Counted from the stretch's first letter, positions 1 to 8,225 are shown. The stretch: DNA of 64,000 nt from Bradyrhizobium rifense (GCF_008123425.1 NZ_VSSS01000012.1:1-64000); one strand, 5' to 3'. Notes: generated by a model not told the origin, from the letters alone. Translations and numbers: made by a program.

Positions 1-3
1 AGG

Positions 4-97
4 CGTAACCCACCGCTTCTGTCTCTGCAGAACCCAAAGAGGTGGGTTACGCTCTGCGACTACGCTTCGCGCAGCCGCAGAGCTAACCCACCCTACG
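4..97. repeat. Palindromic intergenic repeat
   Basis: The motif GTAACCCACC occurs at about 5-14, its complement GGTGGGTTAC at 41-50, and TAACCCACC again at 84-92. A second nested pair (GCTCTGCG at 51-58, CGCAGAGC at 76-83) completes a clover-like fold. Repeats of this kind are common between genes in Bradyrhizobium and serve no coding role. It lies downstream of the first gene, which reads on the minus strand. Confidence 0.6.
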
Positions 98-111
98 GCA
101 TCTCAGCTCAA

Positions 112-981
112 TCACACCGCCGCACACACGAACGCGTTGCCCTTGCGCTTGATCTTTCCCACCGACGGTGACGGGAAATGCGCGGTGCAGCACAGCGTGT
201 CGGTGTCGCAATAGCGCTCCAGGAAGCTTCGGCGCGTGGTGGCCGCCTTGGCCGGGTCGACGTCGAACTTGATCGACAGCTCCGGATAGAGCGTCTGCAA
301 CGGCGAGTGCATGAGATCGCCGGAGAACACGGCATCGTCCTTGCCGCGTCCCATCGCGACGGCGATGTGGCCGGGCGTGTGGCCCGGCGTCGGCACGATG
401 CGGACGTGATCGCCAATCTGGTGATCGTTGCCGACCAACTCGTGCCGCCTGGCCTCGACCACCGGCAGCACGCTATCGGCAAAGGGTGGGATCTCCGCCT
501 TCGCATTCTCCGCGAACCAGTGGTCGTATTCCTGCTTGGCGAAAACGTAGCGCGCCTTGGGGAAGGTCGGCACCCAGCGGCCGTTCTCCAGCCGCGTGTT
601 CCAGCCAACGTGATCGACATGCAGATGCGTGCACATCACGAAGTCGATGTCGCCGACGGAGACACCAGCGGCATTGAGTGCGCGCGCGTATGTGTCGTCG
701 GTCTTCATGTTCCATGCCGGCCGCTGTGGCCGCGGCTTGTCGTTGCCGATGCAACTGTCGATCAAAATGGTGTGGTGCGGCGTCTTCACCACATAGGACT
801 GGAAGCACAGGATCAAGACGTCCTGATCGTCCAGTGCCTTGGCTTCTCGCATCCAGGCGCGGTTCTCGGTCAGCACCTCCGGCGTCAGGCCGGGTATGAA
901 GTCCAGCGCCGGGATGAAGGGGGCTTCCTGCTCGATGATTCGATGGATGGTGAGATCGCCGACGGAGTATTTCAGGCTCAT
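112..981 (-). CDS. MBL-fold metallo-hydrolase (lactonase-like)
   Basis: This 289-residue cytoplasmic protein has no signal peptide. The zinc-binding HxHxDH motif is complete (H119, H121, D123, H124) and is followed by the second-shell ligands H201 (in PTPGHTPGH), D222 (in SGDLMH) and H268. This layout is that of the metallo-beta-lactamase fold, and the surrounding sequence resembles the branch that includes quorum-quenching lactonases. The substrate cannot be read from sequence; hydrolysis of a lactone or ester is inferred. It is a clear paralogue of the protein at 4075-4935, sharing the stretch THLHVDHVGWNT and the following WVPTFPKARY. It is the last gene of a minus-strand run with a serine hydrolase and a glutathione transferase upstream. 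Confidence 0.85.
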   Translation of the reverse strand: MSLKYSVGDLTIHRIIEQEAPFIPALDFIPGLTPEVLTENRAWMREAKALDDQDVLILCFQSYVVKTPHHTILIDSCIGNDKPRPQRPAWNMKTDDTYARALNAAGVSVGDIDFVMCTHLHVDHVGWNTRLENGRWVPTFPKARYVFAKQEYDHWFAENAKAEIPPFADSVLPVVEARRHELVGNDHQIGDHVRIVPTPGHTPGHIAVAMGRGKDDAVFSGDLMHSPLQTLYPELSIKFDVDPAKAATTRRSFLERYCDTDTLCCTAHFPSPSVGKIKRKGNAFVCAAV

Positions 982-1011
982 GCTCGCTTCCCTTGTTCGC
1001 TTTCCTTGCGC

Positions 1012-2175
1012 TCAGTGCGCATCGCGCACGGATGGAATGACGATGTTGGAGAGGATGTCGATCGCGGCCAGCCCTTCCTTGGGTTGGCCGTATTGGGCCG
1101 CGGTGGTCATCATGACGAGATCAAGCTCGGGCACGATGAAGATGCGCTGGCCGCCCCAGCCGAAGGCGGCAACCCATTTGATTTCCCTGTTGCCGGCGAG
1201 CGAGCGGCCCATCCACCATTGATACCCATAGAACTGCGTGCTGCCGAAAAAGCCGATCGCCTGAAAGCGCGGTGTGGTCGATTGCGCAATCCAGTCGGCC
1301 GAAACGATTTGCTGGCCGTTCCACTGGCCGCGATCGAGCACGAGCTGGCCGATCTTCGCGGCATCGCGCGGCCGCAAGCGCAGGCCTGAGGCCGCTGCGA
1401 TCTTGCCGTTCTTATAGGCCTTCCACTCGACATCGGTGATCCCGAGCGACTGGAACAGCGCTTCGCGCGCAAATGTCTCCAGCGGCTTGCCCGAGACGCG
1501 TTCGAGAATGTTGCCCAGCAGTTCAGTCCCGCCGCCATTATAGGTCCAGAGAGTGTCCGGCGGCGCAGCGATCGGCCTTGCGAGCACATAGCCGATCGGA
1601 TCGGCTTCAAAGGTGAGATGCGGCTCGTCATTCTTCGGATCGGTCCAGGCCCGCGCCTCGTCCCATTGCATCCCCGAGGACATCGTCAGCAGATGGCGCA
1701 GCGTGATGGCGTCCCAGCCCGCCTGCTTCAACGCCTGATGGTCGGGGAAGAACTTGAGCACGGGTTCGTCGACTCCTGCGATCAGCTTGCGATCGATCGC
1801 GATGCCGACGAGCAGCGAAACGACACTCTTCGATGCCGAACGCAGGTCGTGCTTCGTCGTCGCGGAGAACACCTGCTGGCCGTCCGGTTGTCCCCAGGGT
1901 TCGTCGTAGCCGGGAATATACTGCTCGAAGACGAGCTTGCCATGGCGTGCGACGACAACCGAATGGACCGAGGTCGCGCGTTGCGCTAGTCGTGCAGCGA
2001 TGCCGCAGAGTTGCGCGCCGTCGATGCCGACGCTGTCGGGTGACGCAGTGGTCCAGCCGTCGTCGATTGACGATGGCGATCCGCAGATATCTGCCTGAAC
2101 GGACCTGGCTGAGACGGCGAACGCGAGCACGAGGCTCGCGCCGAGAATGCTGAGGCGGGAGAAGCGGTCGCGCAT
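1012..2175 (-). CDS. Exported serine hydrolase, beta-lactamase/PBP4* family
   Basis: Class C beta-lactamase-like serine hydrolase of about 387 residues. The nucleophile motif SxxK is SASK (S113-K116) and the second motif is YNG (Y212), as in esterases and D-aminopeptidases of this superfamily. An N-terminal signal peptide is visible, with a hydrophobic core LSILGASLVLAFAV ending near VQA, so the enzyme should act in the periplasm. An ATG 18 bases further upstream is possible, but the one at 2175 has GGGGAGA at the right distance and starts directly with the signal peptide. The gene follows the glutathione transferase by about 25 bases and is probably cotranscribed. The substrate is unknown; bacterial members often hydrolyse esters or small amides. 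Confidence 0.85.
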   Translation of the reverse strand: MRDRFSRLSILGASLVLAFAVSARSVQADICGSPSSIDDGWTTASPDSVGIDGAQLCGIAARLAQRATSVHSVVVARHGKLVFEQYIPGYDEPWGQPDGQQVFSATTKHDLRSASKSVVSLLVGIAIDRKLIAGVDEPVLKFFPDHQALKQAGWDAITLRHLLTMSSGMQWDEARAWTDPKNDEPHLTFEADPIGYVLARPIAAPPDTLWTYNGGGTELLGNILERVSGKPLETFAREALFQSLGITDVEWKAYKNGKIAAASGLRLRPRDAAKIGQLVLDRGQWNGQQIVSADWIAQSTTPRFQAIGFFGSTQFYGYQWWMGRSLAGNREIKWVAAFGWGGQRIFIVPELDLVMMTTAAQYGQPKEGLAAIDILSNIVIPSVRDAH

Positions 2176-2200
2176 CGTCTTTCTCCCCGCCATCCGGATG

Positions 2201-2812
2201 CTACGCCGCCGGCGGCACCGAGATTTTCACCGAGGGTCGCTCCAGCATCTTCTGATGGAAGGCGTCGAGCTTCGGATAGGCCTTGCGCCAGCCGCAATCG
2301 GCAAAGCGGAAGTCGGCATAGCCGAGCACGCAAACGAGGCCGATCTGCGAAATGTCGAACGGCCCATTCAGCACATCAGGCATGTTCTCGAAGCGCGCCA
2401 TGCCGGTCCAGGCCCGGTTCCAGTGGTCGTCCGACCACGCCTGCCATTGCAGGCCCTGCGGCCGCACCATCTTCTCGTAGCGGCACAGCAGCATGGAATC
2501 GAGCATGCCGTTGATCAGCGAGTGATTGGTCTTGGTCTTCCAGCGCTGCGGGCCGTAGTCCGGGATCAGGCTGCCGCCGGCCATCTCGTTGAGATATTCG
2601 ACGATGACATAGGAGTCCAAAATCACGTCACCGTCATTGGTGATCAGCACCGGCAGCTTCTTCAGCGGCGTGATGCGCGAATAGTCCTCGTTGGCCTGGC
2701 CGGGCGCGACGGTTGCCGGCGTGAATTCGATCTTGTCGATCAACCCAAGCTCGATCGCGGCAATGCGCACCTTGCGGGCGAAGGGCGAGGCGGCGGAGAA
2801 GGAGAGTTTCAT
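2201..2812 (-). CDS. Glutathione S-transferase family protein
   Basis: This 203-residue protein has a thioredoxin-like N-terminal half (residues 1-80) with the pattern LSFSAASPFARKVRI, where a Ser near position 9-10 is the likely thiol-activating residue, and the cis-proline segment KKLPVL followed by LDSYVIVEYL. The C-terminal half is all-helical, as is normal for GSTs. It is probably a cytoplasmic detoxification or isomerisation enzyme. It sits directly upstream of the serine hydrolase on the same strand, and its own start follows an inverted pair of repeats. The sequence does not show which electrophile it uses. Confidence 0.85.
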   Translation of the reverse strand: MKLSFSAASPFARKVRIAAIELGLIDKIEFTPATVAPGQANEDYSRITPLKKLPVLITNDGDVILDSYVIVEYLNEMAGGSLIPDYGPQRWKTKTNHSLINGMLDSMLLCRYEKMVRPQGLQWQAWSDDHWNRAWTGMARFENMPDVLNGPFDISQIGLVCVLGYADFRFADCGWRKAYPKLDAFHQKMLERPSVKISVPPAA

Positions 2813-2841
2813 GGGGAATGACCTCTATCCAAACATACAGA

Positions 2842-2988
2842 CCTCATCCTGAGGAGCGCGCCGCTTGGCGCGCGTCTCGAAGGATGGGCAACGGGAGGTG
2901 TTGTCTCGTCACCCGGCGCGAACGTCGGGGGACGGTGTTTGTGGCGCATCCTTCGAGACGCGCGCGTTGCGCGCTCCTCAGGATGAGG
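2842..2988. repeat. Inverted pair of REP-like elements
   Basis: The element CCTCATCCTGAGGAGCGCGC...GCGTCTCGAAGGATGG at 2842-2887 is repeated in inverted orientation at 2946-2988 (GCATCCTTCGAGACGCGCG...CTCCTCAGGATGAGG). Each copy is itself a short hairpin, and together they can form a long stem. This is one of the most familiar extragenic repeat families of Bradyrhizobium and Rhodopseudomonas. It separates the GST gene start from the stop of the FAH-family gene. Confidence 0.8.
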
Positions 2989-2997
2989 CCGGAGACC

Positions 2998-3840
2998 TTA
3001 CGCCGCAATGATCTCCTGGCGCTGCTCGCCGAGGCCTTCGATGCCGAGCGTGATGACGTCGCCGACATTGAGGAAGGTCGGCGGCTTCATGCCGAGGCCG
3101 ACGCCGGGCGGGGTGCCGGTGGTGATGATGTCGCCCGGCAGCAGGGTCATGAACAGCGAGACGTAGGAGATGCATTTGGCCATCGAGAAGATCATGGTCT
3201 TGGTCGAGCCGGTCTGGCGGCGCTGACCGTTGACGTCGAGCCACATCGACAGGTTCTGCACGTCCTTGATCTCGTCCTTGGTGGCGAGCCAGGGGCCGAC
3301 CGGGCCGAACGTGTCGTGCGACTTGCCCTTGGTCCACTGACCCAGGCGCTCGGTCTGGAAGTTGCGCTCGGAGACGTCGTTGCAGACGCAATAGCCGGCG
3401 ACGTGGTTCAGCGCATCGGCTTCCGAGATGTATTTTGCCTGGGTGCCGATGATCGCGGCGATCTCGACTTCCCAGTCGAGCTTGGTCGAGCCGCGCGGCT
3501 TCTCGACCTTATCGTTCGGGCCGGACAGCGAGGTGTTGGCCTTCATGAAGATGATCGGCTCGGTCGGAATCGCGGCGCCGGTCTCCTTGGCATGGTCGCT
3601 GTAATTGAGGCCAATGGCGACGAATTTCGAGATGCCGGTGACGGGCGCGCCGAACCGCGGCTTGCCGGAGACGGCAGGCAGCGAGGCCGGGTCGATGGCG
3701 GCTAGCTTCTTCAGCGAGTCCGGTGAATAGGCCTCGCCGGTGAAGTCCTTCACATGCGCCGACAGGTCGCGCAACTGGCCGGATTTGTCGATCAGGCCGG
3801 GCTTTTCCGCACCCTTTTCGCCGTAACGAACAAGCTTCAT
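2998..3840 (-). CDS. Fumarylacetoacetate hydrolase family protein (ureidoglycolate lyase-like)
   Basis: This 280-residue enzyme belongs to the FAH superfamily, whose members cleave or isomerise C-C or C-N bonds next to carbonyl groups using a divalent metal. The metal ligands are visible as E124 and E126 (in DWEVEIAAIIG) and D155 (in CNDVSER), with H83 (NYSDH) as the likely catalytic base. The N-terminus, MKLVRYGEKGAEKPGLID, matches proteins annotated as ureidoglycolate lyase or 2-hydroxyhepta-2,4-diene-dioate isomerase-like. The start at 3840 is preceded by AAGGGAGAAA; a longer in-frame extension to 3909 has no such site. It is likely cytoplasmic. No purine-catabolism genes are nearby, so the ureidoglycolate role is only a family guess. 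Confidence 0.85.
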   Translation of the reverse strand: MKLVRYGEKGAEKPGLIDKSGQLRDLSAHVKDFTGEAYSPDSLKKLAAIDPASLPAVSGKPRFGAPVTGISKFVAIGLNYSDHAKETGAAIPTEPIIFMKANTSLSGPNDKVEKPRGSTKLDWEVEIAAIIGTQAKYISEADALNHVAGYCVCNDVSERNFQTERLGQWTKGKSHDTFGPVGPWLATKDEIKDVQNLSMWLDVNGQRRQTGSTKTMIFSMAKCISYVSLFMTLLPGDIITTGTPPGVGLGMKPPTFLNVGDVITLGIEGLGEQRQEIIAA

Positions 3841-3958
3841 TCTGGTTTCTCCCTTGGGATGGACTGATCGGTTGAATAGCTTCATGGAACAGCGCGGCGG
3901 GAAATTCAACCGCTCAAAAGGGAGCGCATTGCAGCCCCGTCAATTCAGGCGATCGTAG

Positions 3959-3990
3959 GGTGGGCAAAGGCGCGAAGCGCCGTGCCCACC
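3959..3990. repeat. Palindromic intergenic repeat
   Basis: GGTGGGCA at 3959-3966 pairs with TGCCCACC at 3983-3990, and an inner GGCGC/GCGCC pair closes around a GAA loop. Together they form a stem broken only by a few bases. It is of the GTAGGGTGGGCAAAGGCGCGA type common in Bradyrhizobium intergenic DNA. It lies in the 234-base gap between the second MBL gene (stop at 4075) and the FAH-family gene. Nothing else is recognisable in that gap. Confidence 0.65.
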
Positions 3991-4074
3991 ATCTCTTTCA
4001 GCAGGCCCGGGATCGTGGGCACGCGGAGCCTGTCATCGGGCGCGCATTCGCGTGACCCGGTGGCTTTGCCCTCC

Positions 4075-4935
4075 CTACGAAGCCTGTGATTGCAGCGCCT
4101 CGAACCTGAACGCATCCCCCTCGCGCCGGATATGCCCGGCCGAAAAATGCCCGCCGATCACCAGCGTCGGCGTATCGGCAAACCGGCCGAACAGCGCGAC
4201 CCGCGTCGCGGCTGATTGTTTCTGGTCGAAATCCGCCGTCGAGGACCAGTCGAGATGGGCCATCTGGCAGGGGTGATGGGCGACGTCGCCGGCGAGCAGC
4301 CCCTGTTCCCCCTCGGACCGGATCAGGACGCTCATGTGGCCGGCACTGTGGCCGGGCGTCGGGATCATGCTGATCTCGTCGCTGAGCCGATGGTCGCCCG
4401 GGATCAGGTCGGCCCGATCGGCATCGACGATCGGCTTCACGGAATCGTTGAACACGGCCTGCTTGTCCGGCTCGGTCGAATGGTCGCGCCAATGCTCGTA
4501 TTCGGTGCGGCCGAACAGGTAACGCGCCTTGGGAAATGTCGGCACCCATTTGCGGCCGACCAGCTTCGTGTTCCAGCCGACATGGTCGACGTGAAGATGC
4601 GTGCACAGCACGGTGTCGATGCTGTCGGGCTCGAAGCCCGCCGCCGCTATCATCTCAAGAAACGGCGTGTTGCGGTTATTCCAGACTGGGACGCTGCGGC
4701 CCTGCTTGTCATTGCCGAGCCCCGTATCGACCACGATCCGTTGCGACGGCGTCTCCAGCACCAGCGAATGGATCGACATTTTCAGCCGGCCTTCTTCGGT
4801 GGCGAAATGCGGGATCAGCCAGGGTAGCTTCTGGATCTCGTCGTTGCTGGCCAACGGCAGGATGAAGCGGGTCGAGCCGACCGTCTCCAATTCCACGATC
4901 TTGGTGATTTTGACTCGGCCGACCTTCCACTGCAT
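4075..4935 (-). CDS. MBL-fold metallo-hydrolase (paralogue of 112-981)
   Basis: About 286 residues. It has a complete MBL zinc site: H113, H115, D117 and H118 in THLHVDHVGWN, then PTPGHSAGH and AGDVAHH. The N-terminus MQWKVGRVKITKIVELE, with the ATG at 4935 preceded by GGGGATA, fits the family start; ATGs at 4950 and 4995 are also in frame. The protein has no signal peptide. Its motif surroundings are nearly identical to those of the protein at 112-981, so the two are paralogues separated by a serine hydrolase, a GST and an FAH-family gene. Lactone or ester hydrolysis is likely; the substrate is not known. Confidence 0.82.
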   Translation of the reverse strand: MQWKVGRVKITKIVELETVGSTRFILPLASNDEIQKLPWLIPHFATEEGRLKMSIHSLVLETPSQRIVVDTGLGNDKQGRSVPVWNNRNTPFLEMIAAAGFEPDSIDTVLCTHLHVDHVGWNTKLVGRKWVPTFPKARYLFGRTEYEHWRDHSTEPDKQAVFNDSVKPIVDADRADLIPGDHRLSDEISMIPTPGHSAGHMSVLIRSEGEQGLLAGDVAHHPCQMAHLDWSSTADFDQKQSAATRVALFGRFADTPTLVIGGHFSAGHIRREGDAFRFEALQSQAS

Positions 4936-5055
4936 CGGGCGTATCCCCATTTTCTTGCTTTCGCGAAAGATGCGGCCTTCCGCCGTCGAACGCAATGGAT
5001 CATCTGTCGTGATGTTGCGTTATCGGAGAAGCCGGAACCAGCCAAGGGGGAGCCC

Positions 5056-5487
5056 ATGCCAGAGCTCGCGATTTCCGCCGACAAGGTCGCCTTCATCATC
5101 GAGAAGGCCCGCGAATTCGACGTCAAGGAGGGGGCGTCCGATCCGGATTCCGGTTCGAATGCTGCCGATGACGACGAGATCGACGTGCTCGAGGACACGA
5201 CGTCCGATCCGGTTGCAGCCGAACTCGCCGGCTTCATCCGGGCGCTGAACGAGGACGAGCAGCTTGATCTGGTCACGCTGATGTGGCTCGGCCGCGGGGA
5301 TGGTGATTTGGACGAATGGGACGATCTGCGCGAGCGCGCCGTGGAAGCGCGCAGCGAGTACAAGGCGCCCCGGCGCGAGACGGTGCAATATCTGCTGGGC
5401 GAGCCGATGCTCGGCGATCTCTTGGCCGACGGCATGGATGAGCTCGGCATCGACTGGAGCGACGAGCGGACCACGCCGGTCTCGTAG
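5056..5487 (+). CDS. DUF3775 domain protein
   Basis: This acidic 143-residue cytoplasmic protein begins LAISADKVAFIIEKAREFDVKEG, typical of the DUF3775 family of alphaproteobacteria. The middle (residues 70-110) holds the conserved LVTLMWLGRGDGDLDEW segment and the end carries LGEPMLGDLLADGMDELG. No catalytic residues are apparent and no function is known. The start has a strong AAGGGGGAG site nine bases upstream. It is transcribed divergently from the MBL gene and converges on the quinone reductase gene with only three bases between the stops. Confidence 0.8.
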   Translation: MPELAISADKVAFIIEKAREFDVKEGASDPDSGSNAADDDEIDVLEDTTSDPVAAELAGFIRALNEDEQLDLVTLMWLGRGDGDLDEWDDLRERAVEARSEYKAPRRETVQYLLGEPMLGDLLADGMDELGIDWSDERTTPVS

Positions 5488-5490
5488 TCC

Positions 5491-6480
5491 TTAGCGGGCG
5501 CAGTCGACGATCACGGTGCCGAGCTTGTCGCCCTTCTCGACGGCGAGATGGGCCTGCGCTGTATCGGACAGCGCGAACTGCGCCGCGACGTTGTGAAGTC
5601 GCGGGGCCGCCGCCAGCCATTTCGAAATGTCGGCCTGCGCCGCCGCGAGCAGCGCCGGCGGCAGCGCGAACAGCACCAGCGCGCGCAGCGCGATGCACTT
5701 CTCCATCAGCTCGCGCATCGGCAAATTTGGCGTGCGGTTGCCGTTAGTGGCGTAGACAGCAATCGTGGAATTCATCGCCATGAGCTTCAGCGTGGTGGCG
5801 ATATTGCCGCCGAAATCGACGTCGACGACGCGATCGACGCCGCGTCCACCGGTGAAGGCCATCGCTTTGGCGACGACGTCCTCGTTCTTATAATTGACCG
5901 CGAGATCGGCGCCCGCGCGCCGCGCCTGCTCGCCCTTCATCGCCGAGCTGACGGTGGCGATCACCTGCGCGCCGCCCCATTTTGCCAGCTGCACCGCATA
6001 GTGCCCGACTGCACCGGCGCCGCCGGTGACAAGCACGGTCTTGCCGACGATCGGCCCGTCCGCAAACAGGCTGCACCATGCCGTCATCGCTGGAATGCCG
6101 AGCGTTGCGCCTTCGGCGAAGGAAACACTATCCGGCAGGGGCGTCACCAGTTGCTCGGCGAGTGCGATGTATTCCGCTGCCGTGCCGAAAGCGCGGCCGT
6201 TGCGCTGGCCGTTGAACAGCCAGACCCGGTCGCCGATCTCAAAGCGCGTCACGCCGTCGCCGATCTGATCGACAAAGCCCGCGCCGTCACTGTTCGGAAT
6301 CACGCGCGAAAACTCCATCGCGCGATAGGAGCCGCCGCGTCGGCCGACATCAGCCGGATTGACGCCGGAGGCTTCCAGGCGAATGCGAACTTCGCCTGGG
6401 CCCGCGACCGACGTCGCCATCTCACCATAGGTGAGAACGTCGACCGCCGGCCCCGTCTGCTCGTACCAGACCGCTCTCAT
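5491..6480 (-). CDS. Zinc-free MDR-family quinone reductase
   Basis: This 329-residue protein is of the NADPH:quinone reductase (QOR) type in the medium-chain dehydrogenase/reductase superfamily. It has a GroES-like N-terminal domain (about 1-110, with LEASGVNPADVGRR) and a Rossmann domain with the dinucleotide motif VTGGAGAVGHYAVQLAKWGGAQV around residues 150-170. No zinc-binding Cys/His pattern is present, which fits the QOR branch. It probably reduces quinones or alpha,beta-unsaturated carbonyls with NADPH in the cytoplasm. It stands alone between a convergent DUF3775 gene and a repeat-rich gap. Confidence 0.85.
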   Translation of the reverse strand: MRAVWYEQTGPAVDVLTYGEMATSVAGPGEVRIRLEASGVNPADVGRRGGSYRAMEFSRVIPNSDGAGFVDQIGDGVTRFEIGDRVWLFNGQRNGRAFGTAAEYIALAEQLVTPLPDSVSFAEGATLGIPAMTAWCSLFADGPIVGKTVLVTGGAGAVGHYAVQLAKWGGAQVIATVSSAMKGEQARRAGADLAVNYKNEDVVAKAMAFTGGRGVDRVVDVDFGGNIATTLKLMAMNSTIAVYATNGNRTPNLPMRELMEKCIALRALVLFALPPALLAAAQADISKWLAAAPRLHNVAAQFALSDTAQAHLAVEKGDKLGTVIVDCAR

Positions 6481-6490
6481 CTGGGGCCCG

Positions 6491-6543
6491 CTTTCCGAAG
6501 TTCGTGATCCATTGCTGCTACCTCGAACGCGAACTTCGGAAAG
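6491..6543. repeat. Perfect 14-bp inverted repeat
   Basis: CTTTCCGAAGTTCG at 6491-6504 is repeated exactly in inverted orientation at 6530-6543 with a 25-base spacer. It lies just upstream of the quinone reductase start codon (6480, minus strand). It may be a regulatory hairpin, an operator or part of a dispersed repeat; the sequence alone does not decide. Confidence 0.6.
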
Positions 6544-6566
6544 CGCGCTCCAGAAAGAAATTAAAA

Positions 6567-6650
6567 GCTCTAGTGCCGCTTATCGATTTGAAGTTCCTGA
6601 AAGGACTCGCGGCATACACCGCAGGAGCTTCAAATCGGCGGCGCTAGAGC
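6567..6650. repeat. Imperfect inverted repeat bounded by CTCTAG/CTAGAG
   Basis: The arm GCTCTAGTGCCGC...CGATTTGAAG at 6567-6599 is mirrored by CTTCAAATCGGCGGCGCTAGAGC at 6627-6650, with a three-base deletion and two mismatches. The right arm contains the stop codon of the SDR gene (6644). CTAGAG ends also bound the repeat near 19054, so both may belong to one dispersed family. It could also work as a terminator-like hairpin for the SDR gene. Confidence 0.55.
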
Positions 6651-7426
6651 GTTCCTGGGAAAGCACCACCATCGAGCAGGATGTTTTGCCCGGTGATGAA
6701 GCCGGCCTTGGCCCCGCACAGGAAGGCGCAGGCATAGCCGAACTCGTCGGGCTGGCCGAAGCGGCCGGCGGGGTTGAGTTTGGCGCGCTCGGCCAAAATC
6801 TGCTCCGGCGTGGTGCCGCGCTTGTCGGCTTCGGCCTTCGCGGTGCCGGTCAGGCGATCGGTCTCGAACGGGCCCGGCAGCAGGCCGTTGATGGTGACGT
6901 TATTGATCACGGTCTTGCGCGACAGACCGGCGATGAAGCCGGTGAGGCCGGCGCGCGCGCCGTTGGAAAGGCCGAGAATGTCGATCGGTGCTTTCACGGC
7001 GGCCGAGGTGATGTTGACGATGCGGCCGAACTTGCGCGCCATCATGCCGTCGACCGTCGACTTGATCAGCTCGATCGGCGTGAGCATGTTGGCGTCGATC
7101 GCCTTGATCCAGTCGTCGCGGGTCCAGTTGCGGAAATCGCCGGGCGGCGGGCCGCCGGCATTGTTGATGAGAATGTCCGGCTCGGGGCAGGCCTTGAGCA
7201 CGGCTTCGCGGCCCGCAGGCGTGGTGATGTCGCCAACGATCTCGGTGACCTTCACGCTCGGATAGGCCTTCCGGATCTCGTCGGCCGTCTTCTTCAGCGC
7301 GTCGGCGCCGCGCGCGGTCAGCGTGACGTCAACGCCGGCTTCGGCCAGCGAGATGGCGCAAGCGCGCCCCAGGCCCTTGCTGGATGCACAGACGATGGCG
7401 CGGCGACCTTTGATCCCAAGATCCAC
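6644..7426 (-). CDS. SDR-family protein with altered catalytic residues
   Basis: A Rossmann-fold protein of 260 residues. The NAD(P) motif is present in modified form (ASSKGLG at 14-20) and NNAG is at 88-91. The catalytic Ser is S141 (NITSAA), but the usual Tyr-x3-Lys is replaced by SNGAR: S154 stands at the Tyr position (13 after Ser) and R158 at the Lys position. The protein is otherwise full length and not decayed, so it belongs to an SDR subgroup that either uses a different mechanism or no longer catalyses a hydride transfer. Related alphaproteobacterial proteins are usually labelled 3-oxoacyl-ACP reductase; that label should not be taken literally here. It probably stands alone as a single gene. 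Confidence 0.85.
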   Translation of the reverse strand: MDLGIKGRRAIVCASSKGLGRACAISLAEAGVDVTLTARGADALKKTADEIRKAYPSVKVTEIVGDITTPAGREAVLKACPEPDILINNAGGPPPGDFRNWTRDDWIKAIDANMLTPIELIKSTVDGMMARKFGRIVNITSAAVKAPIDILGLSNGARAGLTGFIAGLSRKTVINNVTINGLLPGPFETDRLTGTAKAEADKRGTTPEQILAERAKLNPAGRFGQPDEFGYACAFLCGAKAGFITGQNILLDGGAFPGTL

Positions 7427-7552
7427 TGTTTCACTCCCGTAATGTCAGGCAGGTTTTTGGACGGGCGGCACTCTAGCCAACATCAGCGCCGCTGATAAGG
7501 GACGTGCCCGCGTCAAAATGCATGGCGCGCGGCAGCGCGATGCAAATGCGGA

Positions 7553-8065
7553 CTAGATGCGCCGCTCCTGCTTGAGCCGGTCGATCGCGGCGGCGGCCTC
7601 CGGCGGCAGCGTCTTGAAGCCCATCTGCCCGACCGCCGAGAACAGCGGCCGCAGCTGCGAGCCCGCGAGGAAGGGCGGCTGGCGGTTGGCCGGCACGATC
7701 TGGTCGAACACCAGCACCAGCGTGGTGGCGACGAGGCCGACCCGGATGGCGCCGAGCGCGGCGCCGCCGAGCCGGTCGCCGATCCCGGCATCGCGGACCG
7801 TGTCATCAAGCACGAAGCGGCCGATATATCCGAGCAGCATGCCGACCACGAGGAAGATGCTGAAGAGCCAGATCCAGTTCTGGAATTCCGGCGCATTCGG
7901 ATTGCCGGTGATCTGCGGCACGACCATCGGCATCAGCGAAACCGCAATGGGGGCGGCGAGCAGATAGGCGAGTATGGTCATGGCGCTGCGCAGCAGGCCG
8001 GTCTTGAAGCCGAAGCCGATCGCGATGGCGAGCGCCGCATAGACCGCGAGATCGAAGCTATTCAT
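7553..8065 (-). CDS. cvpA: CvpA family membrane protein
   Basis: This 170-residue inner-membrane protein has four hydrophobic stretches (about 5-25, 28-50, 63-85 and 100-125), the CvpA topology. It begins NSFDLAVYAALAIAIGFGFKTGLLRS and contains GYIGRFVLDDTVRDAGIGDRLGGAALGAIRV, a recognisable CvpA core. CvpA was first linked to colicin V production in E. coli; its general role in envelope physiology is still poorly defined. In many alphaproteobacteria it is next to radA or purF, neither of which is here. The C-terminal 40 residues are soluble and charged. Confidence 0.8.
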   Translation of the reverse strand: MNSFDLAVYAALAIAIGFGFKTGLLRSAMTILAYLLAAPIAVSLMPMVVPQITGNPNAPEFQNWIWLFSIFLVVGMLLGYIGRFVLDDTVRDAGIGDRLGGAALGAIRVGLVATTLVLVFDQIVPANRQPPFLAGSQLRPLFSAVGQMGFKTLPPEAAAAIDRLKQERRI

Positions 8066-8193
8066 GAGCGAAACCCTGCCTTGGAACGAATGAACGCCGA
8101 ACCGATCGTTCCGGTTTCAGATCGCTAAAATCGTCTGTATTTTTTCGCTCCGACAGCTCAGGATTGTGTCCATTCAGGACTATTTGACGTCAG

Positions 8194-8225
8194 TAAAGAA
8201 ACCCTCTCCTCGCGAGCGAGGAGAG
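8194..8225 (-). terminator. Hairpin terminator after the GMC gene
   Basis: On the minus strand CTCTCCTCG and CGAGGAGAG form a 9-bp stem around a 4-base loop (8204-8225), followed by GGGTTTCTTTAC. It lies ten bases past the stop of the GMC oxidoreductase, in the right place for an intrinsic terminator, although the T-tract is interrupted. Confidence 0.55.

Noticed and set aside
2842..2988. CRISPR-like repeat pair
   Set aside because: There are only two copies, inverted to each other, each a hairpin, with no spacers or cas genes. They are REP-type elements.
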